A program made the position numbers and the translations under genes. A DNA stretch of 64,000 bases, taken from the NCBI GenBank assembly GCA_004293445.1, contig RDYP01000003.1, positions 62,001-126,000 on the forward strand. Reading direction: 5' to 3'. The DNA is from Verrucomicrobiota bacterium. GTDB taxonomy: Bacteria; Verrucomicrobiota; Verrucomicrobiia; Verrucomicrobiales; Akkermansiaceae. Below are positions 26,374-34,621 of the stretch, in pieces. Positions within the stretch are counted from its first letter, which is position 1. Every line of letters begins with the position of its first letter. Below the pieces are notes generated by a model that was not told the DNA's origin, ran no database searches, and worked only from the letters and a program-made list of their open reading frames with translations.

Positions 26374-26403
26374 AATCCACCCCCCACGGGGGTGGATTTT
26401 TTA
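26374..26403 (+). terminator. Rho-independent terminator of the barrel protein gene
   Basis: ATCCACCCCC pairs with GGGGGTGGAT around a very short loop and is followed by a run of T. It begins about 33 bases after the stop codon at 26341. Confidence 0.88.
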
Positions 26404-26540
26404 TGTTTGATGCATTACCGAAGGATATTGTACGACAAACTGCATATACTTCGATATCCGCGTCAGTGACTTATCTTTAAAGCAAGCGCGGTGAGCAATC
26501 GCAAGCCGCGCAAGGCCTTTGATGAGGGTAGCTTTCCATC

Positions 26541-26578
26541 AAAAAAGGCCGTGGGAAACGAGTCCTGCGGCCTTTTTT
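26541..26578. terminator. Bidirectional terminator, mainly for the peroxiredoxin gene
   Basis: AAAAAAGGCCG pairs with CGGCCTTTTTT around a loop of about 16 bases. On the minus strand it lies 22 bases past the peroxiredoxin stop codon. It repeats the first 15 bases of the terminator at 25409-25445, which suggests a copied or recombined terminator. Confidence 0.88.
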
Positions 26579-26600
26579 CGTTGGATGCTTGGAACAAAGC

Positions 26601-27095
26601 TCAGGCGAGGGCCTGGAGGGCGGCCTTGACGGCTTCGAAGTCGGGCAGGTCCTTCGGGTGCTCTTGGACTTCGGCATAGCGGACGATGCCCGTTTTATCG
26701 ATCACGAAGGCCGAGCGCTTGGGCACGCCGCCCATGATGAGATTCGCCTCGGGCAGGAATTGCTCATACGCCACGCCGTAGGCCTTCGCAGCGGCATGCT
26801 CGTAGTCGCTCAGCAGGGGCAAGGTGATGCCGGACTGCTTGGCCCACGCCTCTTGAGCGAAGGGATTGTCGCCGGAAATACCGAAGACTTGGGCATCGAG
26901 CGCCTCATATTCCGCGATGCCACCGGAAATGTCGCACAGCTCGGTGGTGCAAACGCCGGTGAAGGCCATCGGGACGAAGAGCAGGACGATGTTCGACTTG
27001 CCGATGAGTTCCGACAGCTTGACCAACTGAGGGCCTTCGGCGGTTTTTGAAACGAGGGTGAAATCAGGGGCGTGGTCGCCGACTTGGAGTGCCAT
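26601..27095 (-). CDS. Peroxiredoxin (AhpE/PrxQ-like)
   Basis: A 164-residue thiol peroxidase that reduces hydrogen peroxide and organic peroxides. The core motif is LFVPMAFTGVCTTELCDISG: the peroxidatic Cys is in TGVC, and a second Cys five residues later sits where PrxQ/BCP enzymes keep the resolving Cys. The opening LQVGDHAPDFTL and the block VFGISGDNPFAQEAWAKQSG are typical of AhpC/TSA proteins. The start at 27095 (MALQVGDHAPDF) is clear by homology; the frame continues upstream only as a shadow of the aminotransferase gene. The gene is divergent from avtA by 72 bp. Confidence 0.92.
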   Translation of the reverse strand: MALQVGDHAPDFTLVSKTAEGPQLVKLSELIGKSNIVLLFVPMAFTGVCTTELCDISGGIAEYEALDAQVFGISGDNPFAQEAWAKQSGITLPLLSDYEHAAAKAYGVAYEQFLPEANLIMGGVPKRSAFVIDKTGIVRYAEVQEHPKDLPDFEAVKAALQALA

Positions 27096-27167
27096 GTGTT
27101 TGGAAGGTTGTTTGGGAACAGCGGCGACTATAGGTAGGGGCATCGCCCGGTCAACGGCCCCCATTCC

Positions 27168-28451
27168 ATGAATCACGAATTCTCCCTTTTCGGTCGGCAG
27201 CTCGCCGGTGTCAGCGGCATCGGGGAACTGATGGAAGATCTTGGCAACGCGCTGGCATCCGGGGGACCGGACCTTTGCATGCTGGGAGGCGGCCAACCCG
27301 CCCACATTCCAGCAGTCAACGCACGATGGCGGCAGCGAATGGAAGACATCCTCGCCGAGCCCGGCGCGCTGGAGCGGGTGCTTGCGAACTACGACCCACC
27401 CCGCGGCAACCCGAAGTTCATTGCTGCCCTCGCCGCCCTGTTCCACCGCGAGTTCGGCTGGGACCTCGGCCCGGAAAACATCGCGATCACATCGGGCGGA
27501 CAGACGGCCTTCTTCTTTCTTTTCAACCTCCTGGCGGGCGAAATGCCCGATGGCCGGCGCAAGAAAATCCTGCTCCCGCTGGTGCCCGAATACATCGGCT
27601 ACGCCAATCAAGGAGCAGGCGGCGACTTGTTCCGCGCGGTCCCGCCAAAGATCGAAATCACCGGGCCGCACGAGTTCAAATATCGGGTAGACTTCGAGGC
27701 GCTGGAGATCGGTGACGACATCGCGGCGATCTGCGTTTCGCGGCCGACGAATCCGACGGGCAATGTGCTGACCGACGGCGAAATCGCGCGCTTGTCCGAA
27801 CTCGCGAAGACTCATGGCATCCCGCTGATCATCGACAATGCCTACGGTGCGCCCTTTCCGAACATCATCTTCACCGAGGCCGCTCCGGTCTGGGACGAGC
27901 ATGTAATCCTGACCCTGAGCCTGTCGAAACTGGGCCTGCCGGGAACGCGCAGCGGCATCGTGGTCGCCCACCCGCGGATCGCGGCAGCCCTGGCTGCGAT
28001 GAGCGCGATCATCGGTCTGGCAAACCCGAATATCGGGCAAGCGATCGCCCTGCCCTTGGTCGAAAGCGGAGAAATCCTACGGATCGCGAACGAAACGGTG
28101 CGCCCTTTTTACATGGAGAAATCCCGTCAAGCGCGGGACTTCGTGGCAGAGATTTTCGGAGACTCTTTCGACTACTACATTCACCGTAGCGAGGGCGCCT
28201 TGTTCCTTTGGCTCTGGTTTCCGGGGCTGCCGATTCCATCGCGCGAGCTTTACGAGCGACTGAAGCGACGCGGAGTGCTGATCATTTCGGGGCATTACTT
28301 TTTCTTCGGCCACGACGACGCATCCTGGCGTCATCGGCACGAGTGCCTGCGGATGACTTTCACGATGGACGAAAGCGTGGTCCGCCGCGGGATCCAAGCG
28401 ATCGGCGAGGAAGTGCGGCGGGCCCATCGAGAGGCATCCGCCGAAGCCTAA
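27168..28451 (+). CDS. avtA: Valine-pyruvate aminotransferase (AvtA-like)
   Basis: A 427-residue fold-type I PLP enzyme closely resembling AvtA (transaminase C), which makes valine or alanine by exchanging amino groups between pyruvate/alanine and 2-oxoisovalerate. Visible features are the N-terminal LGGGQPAHIP, the cofactor-binding SRPTNPTGNVLTDGE, DNAYGAPFPNI, and the PLP-binding Lys in LTLSLSKLGLPGTRSG. The C-terminal HRSEGALFLWLWFPGLPI and GVLIISGHYFFFG are typical of AvtA. The gene ends four bases into the convergent large STAND-like gene. Confidence 0.92.
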   Translation: MNHEFSLFGRQLAGVSGIGELMEDLGNALASGGPDLCMLGGGQPAHIPAVNARWRQRMEDILAEPGALERVLANYDPPRGNPKFIAALAALFHREFGWDLGPENIAITSGGQTAFFFLFNLLAGEMPDGRRKKILLPLVPEYIGYANQGAGGDLFRAVPPKIEITGPHEFKYRVDFEALEIGDDIAAICVSRPTNPTGNVLTDGEIARLSELAKTHGIPLIIDNAYGAPFPNIIFTEAAPVWDEHVILTLSLSKLGLPGTRSGIVVAHPRIAAALAAMSAIIGLANPNIGQAIALPLVESGEILRIANETVRPFYMEKSRQARDFVAEIFGDSFDYYIHRSEGALFLWLWFPGLPIPSRELYERLKRRGVLIISGHYFFFGHDDASWRHRHECLRMTFTMDESVVRRGIQAIGEEVRRAHREASAEA

Positions 28452-31400
28452 TGCTTGCGGGCGGCAACGGCGAGCAGGCACTGGCGGAGGGCAGCCGGCC
28501 AGTCGAGGGCCTCGAGCGCGGAGGAATCGCCCCAATCCGGCGCAGCGGCGACGAGTTGGCGGAAGGTCTGGTCGGCACGTTCGCCGCGGCCGGTTTGCTC
28601 GGCGGCACAAACCAGCATGGCGAGGGCGATCGGCATTTGTTCCGCGGTGAAGGGGATGGTGAAGCCGTGCTCTAGCAGGATACCGGCTTCTTCCGGGCGA
28701 GCGGCACCGAGCAGCAGCCAGGCGGCCTCGTGAGCGAAGAGCGGGTCGGCGGGGAAGCGGTCCTTGCCGCGGAGAAGCAGTTCGACGGCGGCGATGTCCT
28801 GGGCATCGTGGAGGACGCAACGGGCGGCTTCGAGATGATCGGAGGCACGGGCGGCGGTGGCTTGGGGATCGATCACTTGGAGCCAGCGACCATAGGCGGC
28901 ACTGAAATTTCCAGTGGCCATGAGGCTGCGCGCCTCGATCCGCAGGCAGTCGAGCGGATCCGCTCCGGCGAGGCGGGCGCTGTCGAGCAGGCGGGCGACT
29001 TGCTTGGCGTCACCGGGTTCATGGGCGAGGGCCAGACCGCAAGCGACCATGGCATCGCGGACGCGGCGGCTGCCAAAGAAGGACCGGGTCGCGGGGTCAA
29101 GCAGGCGCTCGGCCAAGGCGCGCAGGTCCGCGGGAGAGGCCCCGGGCCCGACTTGTAGGGTATCGAGCTGCTGTTGGAGTTCGGCGAGGAAGGCCTTCCG
29201 CTCGGCGTCCGGCAGGGCATTCTCCCAGCCGCGCCAGTCGTGGGTATTTTGAAAATCGTGATCGCGCGGCAGTTCGCCGGGCCAGAGAGCAAAGACCTCG
29301 GCCGAGCGCCCTTGAGCCCAGAGGGCACGAGCGGTGGCGTGCTCGCGGATCGGCGAGGGCAGTTCGCGGGCGAATTCTAAGGCGCGGGCGATGGCGGCAC
29401 TGTCGCCGGCGCGGAGCGATTGGTGGAGAGCGGTGATGGCGGCGAGGCCTTGACCATCGACCGCCTGCATGACGCGGGCGACGCGGGTGGCGAGTTCAGG
29501 ACTGTTGGCCCCAGTCAGCCAAGCGCTCCACAGCCAAGGTGAGTCGAGCTTTTCCACCGCATGTTCAAGCGGCCCGGGGCAGGCATCGGCGAGACCGGAT
29601 GCGAGGAGGAAATGCGCTTGCGATAGAGTCAGGGAAACATCGGCCCGAAGCTCGGCACGCAGGAAATCGGCCGCCTTCGTCCGCTGTCCCCGCAGGGCCA
29701 GTGCTTCGGCATGCTCGATGGCGTGAGCCGGGCTGGGATCGAGCTGCCACGCGGCATGGGTGGCGGCGACGTGAGCGTCGAGAATGGCCGTCGGCGATTT
29801 CAGGTCGCTGGGTATTGGAGGCTGGGCAAGCGCCTGCCAAGCGGCCCGCTTGAGACGCTGGAGTTCTTCGCGGTCACCGACGATTTGATGGAGGCGGGCG
29901 ATCTCATCGGCCCGCAAACGGAAGAATGCTAGGGCGTCTTCGCTGCTGTTTTTTATGCCACGCTGCCGACGGTAGAGGTCTTGGTCAGAAGCCGCGATGC
30001 GCCCGCGAAGAAATGCTTGGAACCAAGGGTGCTCGCGACCGAGGCCCGCAGCGGCGGTGGTCACCCAGGCGTGCGCGGCATCGCCGTCGAGGACGAGCCT
30101 TTCCCAGAGCGGCATCCAAAGTTCGGGCGATGCAACGCTGCGATGATTGGAACCGAGCCGCAGGATTCGGTCGAGCACGGCACCCGCTCCGGGCAGGAGG
30201 GCTTCGAGCAGCTCGGGATCTGCGGCGGTCGCATGAGCGATACGATCCGCCGCAGCAAGAAATTCGGGACTGCGGGGATCTGCGGTGGATCGGATGCCGG
30301 CGACGCTTCCCACGAAGTACCGGAGAGCGGCGAGGCGACGCGGGTCCATCCCCGCCGTGCGGGCGAGGGGAAGAAAGCAGGTGTCCTGGAAAGCGAGCCC
30401 GAGGATGCCGTCCCGCTCCGCGAAAGACATCGAGCCGGCACTTTCCGGCAACTCGATCCCGGCGACCAAGGCTTGGCGAGAGTTCAGAGACCAGAGATCC
30501 AAGCGACGACCGCGGCGACAAGCCAGCCAGCCACGGGTCGCGTCCTCGGCCCAGGCATCGCGCGGGACGGGAGCGCTCTTTTCAGAAACGAGCGGCGAGG
30601 TGGGCAGGCGGGCGACGAGAGAAAAATCCCGTTCATCGAGGAGCTGGACCTCGTTTGCGGTGGCGACGGCCAGCCATCCCCGCGAGGCCAGGCGATGGAC
30701 CGAGCGGACATCCGGAATCGGGATAGCGGCGAGGAGCGCGGAGTTCCTGCGCGAGGGCGAGTCGGGGATGGCCGGTTCAGAATCCACTGGCGCGGCATCA
30801 GCGGGTGGGCAGCGCTGGCCGAGGCGGGGGAGGATTTCGTGGACAAGAAGCTGGCCTGAATCCGTACCGAGGGCGACCCGATCGTTGGAAAAGGCCGCGG
30901 AAAGAATGGACGATGCCGCGCGAAAAGGTGCGTGAAAATCGGGACGGCCATCGATCTCCAAGAGGACCAGGCGGCTGTCGTCGGCAAGGAGTCGAGGCGG
31001 GGTATCGCGGCCGAGCAATCCATTGCCGAGTCCGGGCAGGCGGGAGAGGAGGGAGCGCGCGGAGGTCCAGTCGGTGGCGATGGAAGGCGGAACCGCTTCC
31101 AGATCGATATGCCCTTTTCCCGAGCGGACGCGGAGGGAATAGTGCTGGATCAGCGCCGCCCTACCGAGTGGACGAGCGAGCAGCTCGCCACCATCGGGAC
31201 TGAAAACAGCGAGATCGAAAGGGCCGACCGATGAGGCGCTGAGGCTCGACGGCCGGCTACTTTGCAAGGGCAGTTCCAGCAGCGAGCCATCCACGGCAAG
31301 CGCGCGCAAACGAAAGACATCCAGCTGGGCAGCGAGAGGTGCGACTGGTGAGGGATCGGACTCCCGGATGCTGCGACCGCGGGTGCTGTCGATGATTCGC

Positions 31401-32467
31401 CAAATCAGGGACGAGGGTTCCGGGCCTGCCGCCGGATGAGCGAGCAGGAGGCCATCGGGCGACCACGCGAAGCAGCTCGCGGGGATTTCATGGTCGGGGG
31501 CGACGGGTAGGATGGCGATGATGCGTATCGTTTCCGCGTCGCAGAGGAGAAATTCCGAGGTCTCGCGGCGGGTCCGACGGACGACCATCCGCTTGCCCGA
31601 GGGCGAGACGGAGAGCATTGAGATCGGAGCTGCCGGGCGGGTGGCGAGGATTCCGCTGATGACCGGCTTTCTCAAATCCCAGCGCAAAACGGACTCGGGC
31701 ATTTCGTCGGGCGAACGGCAGGCGGCGAAGAGCGTGTCGGGATCGGCTCCGAAGGAAATCGCCCGCAGCGGCGATGGGTGCCGAATTTCGAGCCGTGGGA
31801 AATTCCAAGCCGTGGCGCGGAGGGTCGCGAGAAGGAGTGCTTGGGCATCGAGGTTCGCGGGGTCCTGCTCAAGAGCCGCGAGGAGGTAGGGCAGGGCCTC
31901 GTCGCGAGCAGTGGTCGGCGCGGCCGCGGTCGCAAGGTAGGAATTGGCGAGCGCGCGACGGGTCTCCCGGGCGAGTTCCTGAGCCTTGGCCGCGGTCGCC
32001 ATGGCTTCCCGCTGGCTCGGCCGGGACAGAATGCCGAGCATGCCGGCTCCCGCCACCACGCCGACGCAGAGCAGGGCGGCGGCTTGGCGGAACTGGAGTT
32101 TGCCACCCAATCGGCCAAACTCGGCTTGGCTCGATTGAGATGGAAGAGCTTCGCGCAGCAGGTGGTCGAGGTCGCGCTCGAAGTCGTTCAAAAGCGTCGC
32201 GAGGGCCTGCGACGATCCGATTTGCCAATCGATGCGGATTTCCGCGGCAGTCGGGACGGCTTCGTTCAGGGGATCGCTGCAAAAACCCGCGCCTAGGATG
32301 CGGACCACGAGATCGGGCCGGGAGCCCGCAGGTACGATGCCCTCAAGACAATCGATGCGGATCCGCTGCCGGTAGCGCGCTTGGAGGCGCTCCACGACGG
32401 CAGCGAGCCCATCGCGCGCTTCGGAAACGTCGCCCATGGCGCTGACCAAAATTGTGAACGTCCGCAT
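28448..32467 (-). CDS. Giant membrane protein: DUF4062-like N-terminus, WD40-type propeller and TPR solenoid, no NTPase
   Basis: A 1339-residue protein. Residues 1-110 (FTILVSAMGDVSEARDGLAA, VVERLQARYRQRIRI, PDLVVRILGAGF) resemble the DUF4062-like effector domain found at the N-terminus of STAND proteins. A transmembrane helix follows (about 127-147, ALLCVGVVAGAGMLGIL). Residues 155-215 (AQELARETRRALANSYLATA then LPYLLAALEQDPANLDAQAL) and the following WD40-like propeller (about 220-720) again match the C-terminal half of such proteins. The rest, to 1339, is a TPR-like helical solenoid. The nucleotide-binding NACHT/AP-ATPase module expected between is absent: I see no Walker A or B motif. Signalling or defence is inferred from relatives only. 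The gene converges on avtA with a four-base overlap. Confidence 0.72.
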   Translation of the reverse strand: MRTFTILVSAMGDVSEARDGLAAVVERLQARYRQRIRIDCLEGIVPAGSRPDLVVRILGAGFCSDPLNEAVPTAAEIRIDWQIGSSQALATLLNDFERDLDHLLREALPSQSSQAEFGRLGGKLQFRQAAALLCVGVVAGAGMLGILSRPSQREAMATAAKAQELARETRRALANSYLATAAAPTTARDEALPYLLAALEQDPANLDAQALLLATLRATAWNFPRLEIRHPSPLRAISFGADPDTLFAACRSPDEMPESVLRWDLRKPVISGILATRPAAPISMLSVSPSGKRMVVRRTRRETSEFLLCDAETIRIIAILPVAPDHEIPASCFAWSPDGLLLAHPAAGPEPSSLIWRIIDSTRGRSIRESDPSPVAPLAAQLDVFRLRALAVDGSLLELPLQSSRPSSLSASSVGPFDLAVFSPDGGELLARPLGRAALIQHYSLRVRSGKGHIDLEAVPPSIATDWTSARSLLSRLPGLGNGLLGRDTPPRLLADDSRLVLLEIDGRPDFHAPFRAASSILSAAFSNDRVALGTDSGQLLVHEILPRLGQRCPPADAAPVDSEPAIPDSPSRRNSALLAAIPIPDVRSVHRLASRGWLAVATANEVQLLDERDFSLVARLPTSPLVSEKSAPVPRDAWAEDATRGWLACRRGRRLDLWSLNSRQALVAGIELPESAGSMSFAERDGILGLAFQDTCFLPLARTAGMDPRRLAALRYFVGSVAGIRSTADPRSPEFLAAADRIAHATAADPELLEALLPGAGAVLDRILRLGSNHRSVASPELWMPLWERLVLDGDAAHAWVTTAAAGLGREHPWFQAFLRGRIAASDQDLYRRQRGIKNSSEDALAFFRLRADEIARLHQIVGDREELQRLKRAAWQALAQPPIPSDLKSPTAILDAHVAATHAAWQLDPSPAHAIEHAEALALRGQRTKAADFLRAELRADVSLTLSQAHFLLASGLADACPGPLEHAVEKLDSPWLWSAWLTGANSPELATRVARVMQAVDGQGLAAITALHQSLRAGDSAAIARALEFARELPSPIREHATARALWAQGRSAEVFALWPGELPRDHDFQNTHDWRGWENALPDAERKAFLAELQQQLDTLQVGPGASPADLRALAERLLDPATRSFFGSRRVRDAMVACGLALAHEPGDAKQVARLLDSARLAGADPLDCLRIEARSLMATGNFSAAYGRWLQVIDPQATAARASDHLEAARCVLHDAQDIAAVELLLRGKDRFPADPLFAHEAAWLLLGAARPEEAGILLEHGFTIPFTAEQMPIALAMLVCAAEQTGRGERADQTFRQLVAAAPDWGDSSALEALDWPAALRQCLLAVAARKH

Positions 32468-32524
32468 CCCGCGCGGAGTTAAAACCGCCGGAGGCCGAAT
32501 TTCTAAGTGGGAAATCCGTGAATT

Positions 32525-32992
32525 TCAGGGTGTGCGCGCGGCGGGTGCTTCGGGATCGGCGAGCTGGCTCAGGGGCAGGACCTCACCGATCTTTTCCGCC
32601 CGGGCATGAAGATCGACGGCCATCCGTGCGGCGGCCGCCTCGACCCGCGCGGCGGGCGCCTTGGCACGAAGCACGACGATCGGGAGGTAGGCGTGGAATA
32701 CGCGGCCGCTTTGGGTTTCGACATCCCCGACGATGCCCATAAGTGCGACTTCCGCGCTCGTCTTACCCTCCAAGTCCGGAAAATATCGCCACACCAATGT
32801 TTCCGGCGTCACGCCTGCGAGCAATTTCTCATCGATCGCCAACAACTGCGAAGGAAGGGCCGCAGCCCCCTTTGCCACACCCGGCACCCGGAGGACCACC
32901 GGCTCACCGGCCGGAGTGGCCATGGGAAAGGCCGCGGTGTGAACACAAGAAATGAGTCCGCCGGCGAAGATCAGGGGGAGCAGGCTTTTCAT
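32525..32992 (-). CDS. Small lipoprotein
   Basis: A 155-residue lipoprotein with signal MKSLLPLIFAGGLISC, the Cys being the lipidation site. The mature part reads as a compact mixed fold (PVVLRVPGVAKGAAALPSQ then TPETLVWRYFPDLEGKTSAE) with an Ala-rich helical C-terminal region. No family is recognised. It lies 57 bp upstream of the giant STAND-like gene on the same strand and might be co-transcribed with it. A start 21 bases earlier (MGFRTHP) is also possible. Confidence 0.65.
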   Translation of the reverse strand: MKSLLPLIFAGGLISCVHTAAFPMATPAGEPVVLRVPGVAKGAAALPSQLLAIDEKLLAGVTPETLVWRYFPDLEGKTSAEVALMGIVGDVETQSGRVFHAYLPIVVLRAKAPAARVEAAAARMAVDLHARAEKIGEVLPLSQLADPEAPAARTP

Positions 32993-33256
32993 GGGATGGG
33001 TACGAAAACCCATGATGTCAGCTTCCACAAGGGGGAAGGATTCCCGAAAAGTCGCCGATTTGACAAGCCATGGCGGGGCGGATAACTCTGTGGCAACGAT
33101 TCCCTCCTCCCGCTTCGTCCCCCGTGCCCGCGGCATGGTTCGTCGGCGGTTTGGCGGAGTGGATCGGGGGAAAGCTTCCTCCACGCCCCTCGCCTCGCCC
33201 GCTTCGGCCGCACCGAGCGGGCTCTTTCGTCTCCCCTCCTTTCCCCTTCCCGATTC

Positions 33257-34621
33257 ATGAACCTTTCCCGTCTGCTCGCCGAAAGCCGCAGCACCATGCG
33301 TTTGGCGGTGCCGCTGATCATCGGCCAACTGGGCCAGATGCTGATCAGCCTGTCCGACACGCTGATGCTCGGCTGGCTGGGCGTGACCCCGCTGGCCGCC
33401 TGCTCATTCGCCAACACCTTGATCTATCTGCCCATGATGATCGGCATCGGGATGTCGATGGCGGTGTCGATCCGCGTCTCGCAGGCGCGCGGTGCCGGGG
33501 ATCCCGCAGCGGCTCGGGCGGCGCTGCGCCACGGGCTTTTCATCGCACTGGTGCTCGGGCTGCTGACCTTGGCAGGCGCCTGGGCACTGCTGCCGATGCT
33601 CGATCTCTTCCAGCAGGACCCGCGGGTGATCGCCGTGGTGCCGGATTTCCTGCTGCTCGTCGCCGCTTCGATGATTCCGGCGATGGCCTCGATGGCGGTG
33701 AAAAATCACGCCGATGCGATGAACCGGCCCTGGCCGGTATTCTGGATTTCGATCGGGGGCGTGGCCTTGAATATCGTGCTCAACTGGATCCTGATCTTCG
33801 GCAAACTCGGCGCGCTGGCGATGGGACTCGAAGGCGCGGCGCTGGCAACTTTGATCGCGCGAAGTGTGGCTCTGGCCGGGATGATCGCCTGGTGCCGCGG
33901 CGACGCAGCATTGAGGGAATGGGTGCCAACCCGCTGGTTGCGCGCGCCCGAGTGGTCGGGCGTGAAAGACCTGCTGCGCAGTGGCTTTCCGGCCAGCATG
34001 CAATTGCTCGCCGAAGTGAGCGCCTTCGTCGCAGCCACGCTGATCATCGGTCACATGGGCGAGGCGGCACTGGCCTCTCACCAAGTCGCCATCCAATGCG
34101 CCGCCACGGTGTTCATGATCCCACTCGGGATTTCAATGGCCCTGACCGTGCGAATCGGCGAGGCCTTTGGAGCGCGGAATTTCAAGGCCATGCGCGCGAT
34201 CGTGGTCAGCGGTTGGAGCATGGGCGTGGCCGTCATGCTCGTGACGGCCAGCTCGTTCATCTTTTTCAATGACCCACTGGCGGGACTCTTCATCGACGAC
34301 CCTGCCGTGCGACGCATGGCGGCCTCGCTTTTGGTCGTCGCTGGGGCCTTCCAATTCTGCGATTCGATGCAAGTCATCGCTGCCGGAGCCCTGCGCGGCT
34401 TGGACGATGTGAAGACCCCGGCTTGGTTGGCCATGGGGGCCTACTGGGCGGTATCGATCCCCGTCGGCTGGCTGCTCGCCTATCCCGTCGGCCTCGGCGT
34501 CACCGGCATGTGGTGGGGCATCACGCTGGGACTGACCATCACCGCAGTGCTGTTAGGCCGACGGATCTGGAGCAAAACGTCGGCGCGCAGGGATTGGGAC
34601 CGCGGGGAGTTTAGAAACTGA
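33257..34621 (+). CDS. MATE family efflux transporter
   Basis: A 454-residue multidrug and toxin extrusion protein with twelve hydrophobic segments in two homologous halves. The halves open with RLAVPLIIGQLGQMLISLSD and LLRSGFPASMQLLAEVSAFV. It exchanges cationic compounds for Na+ or H+ in the NorM manner. Family residues include SFANTLIYLPMMIGIGMSMA and, in the second half, LASHQVAIQCAATVFMIPLG. The leader before the ATG is almost pure C/T. The last 11 bases overlap the end of the convergent TonB receptor gene. Confidence 0.93.
   Translation: MNLSRLLAESRSTMRLAVPLIIGQLGQMLISLSDTLMLGWLGVTPLAACSFANTLIYLPMMIGIGMSMAVSIRVSQARGAGDPAAARAALRHGLFIALVLGLLTLAGAWALLPMLDLFQQDPRVIAVVPDFLLLVAASMIPAMASMAVKNHADAMNRPWPVFWISIGGVALNIVLNWILIFGKLGALAMGLEGAALATLIARSVALAGMIAWCRGDAALREWVPTRWLRAPEWSGVKDLLRSGFPASMQLLAEVSAFVAATLIIGHMGEAALASHQVAIQCAATVFMIPLGISMALTVRIGEAFGARNFKAMRAIVVSGWSMGVAVMLVTASSFIFFNDPLAGLFIDDPAVRRMAASLLVVAGAFQFCDSMQVIAAGALRGLDDVKTPAWLAMGAYWAVSIPVGWLLAYPVGLGVTGMWWGITLGLTITAVLLGRRIWSKTSARRDWDRGEFRN

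Noticed and set aside
27096-28040. Extension of the peroxiredoxin frame upstream to 28040.
   Set aside because: It runs antisense through the avtA-like gene; the peroxiredoxin family start is at 27095.
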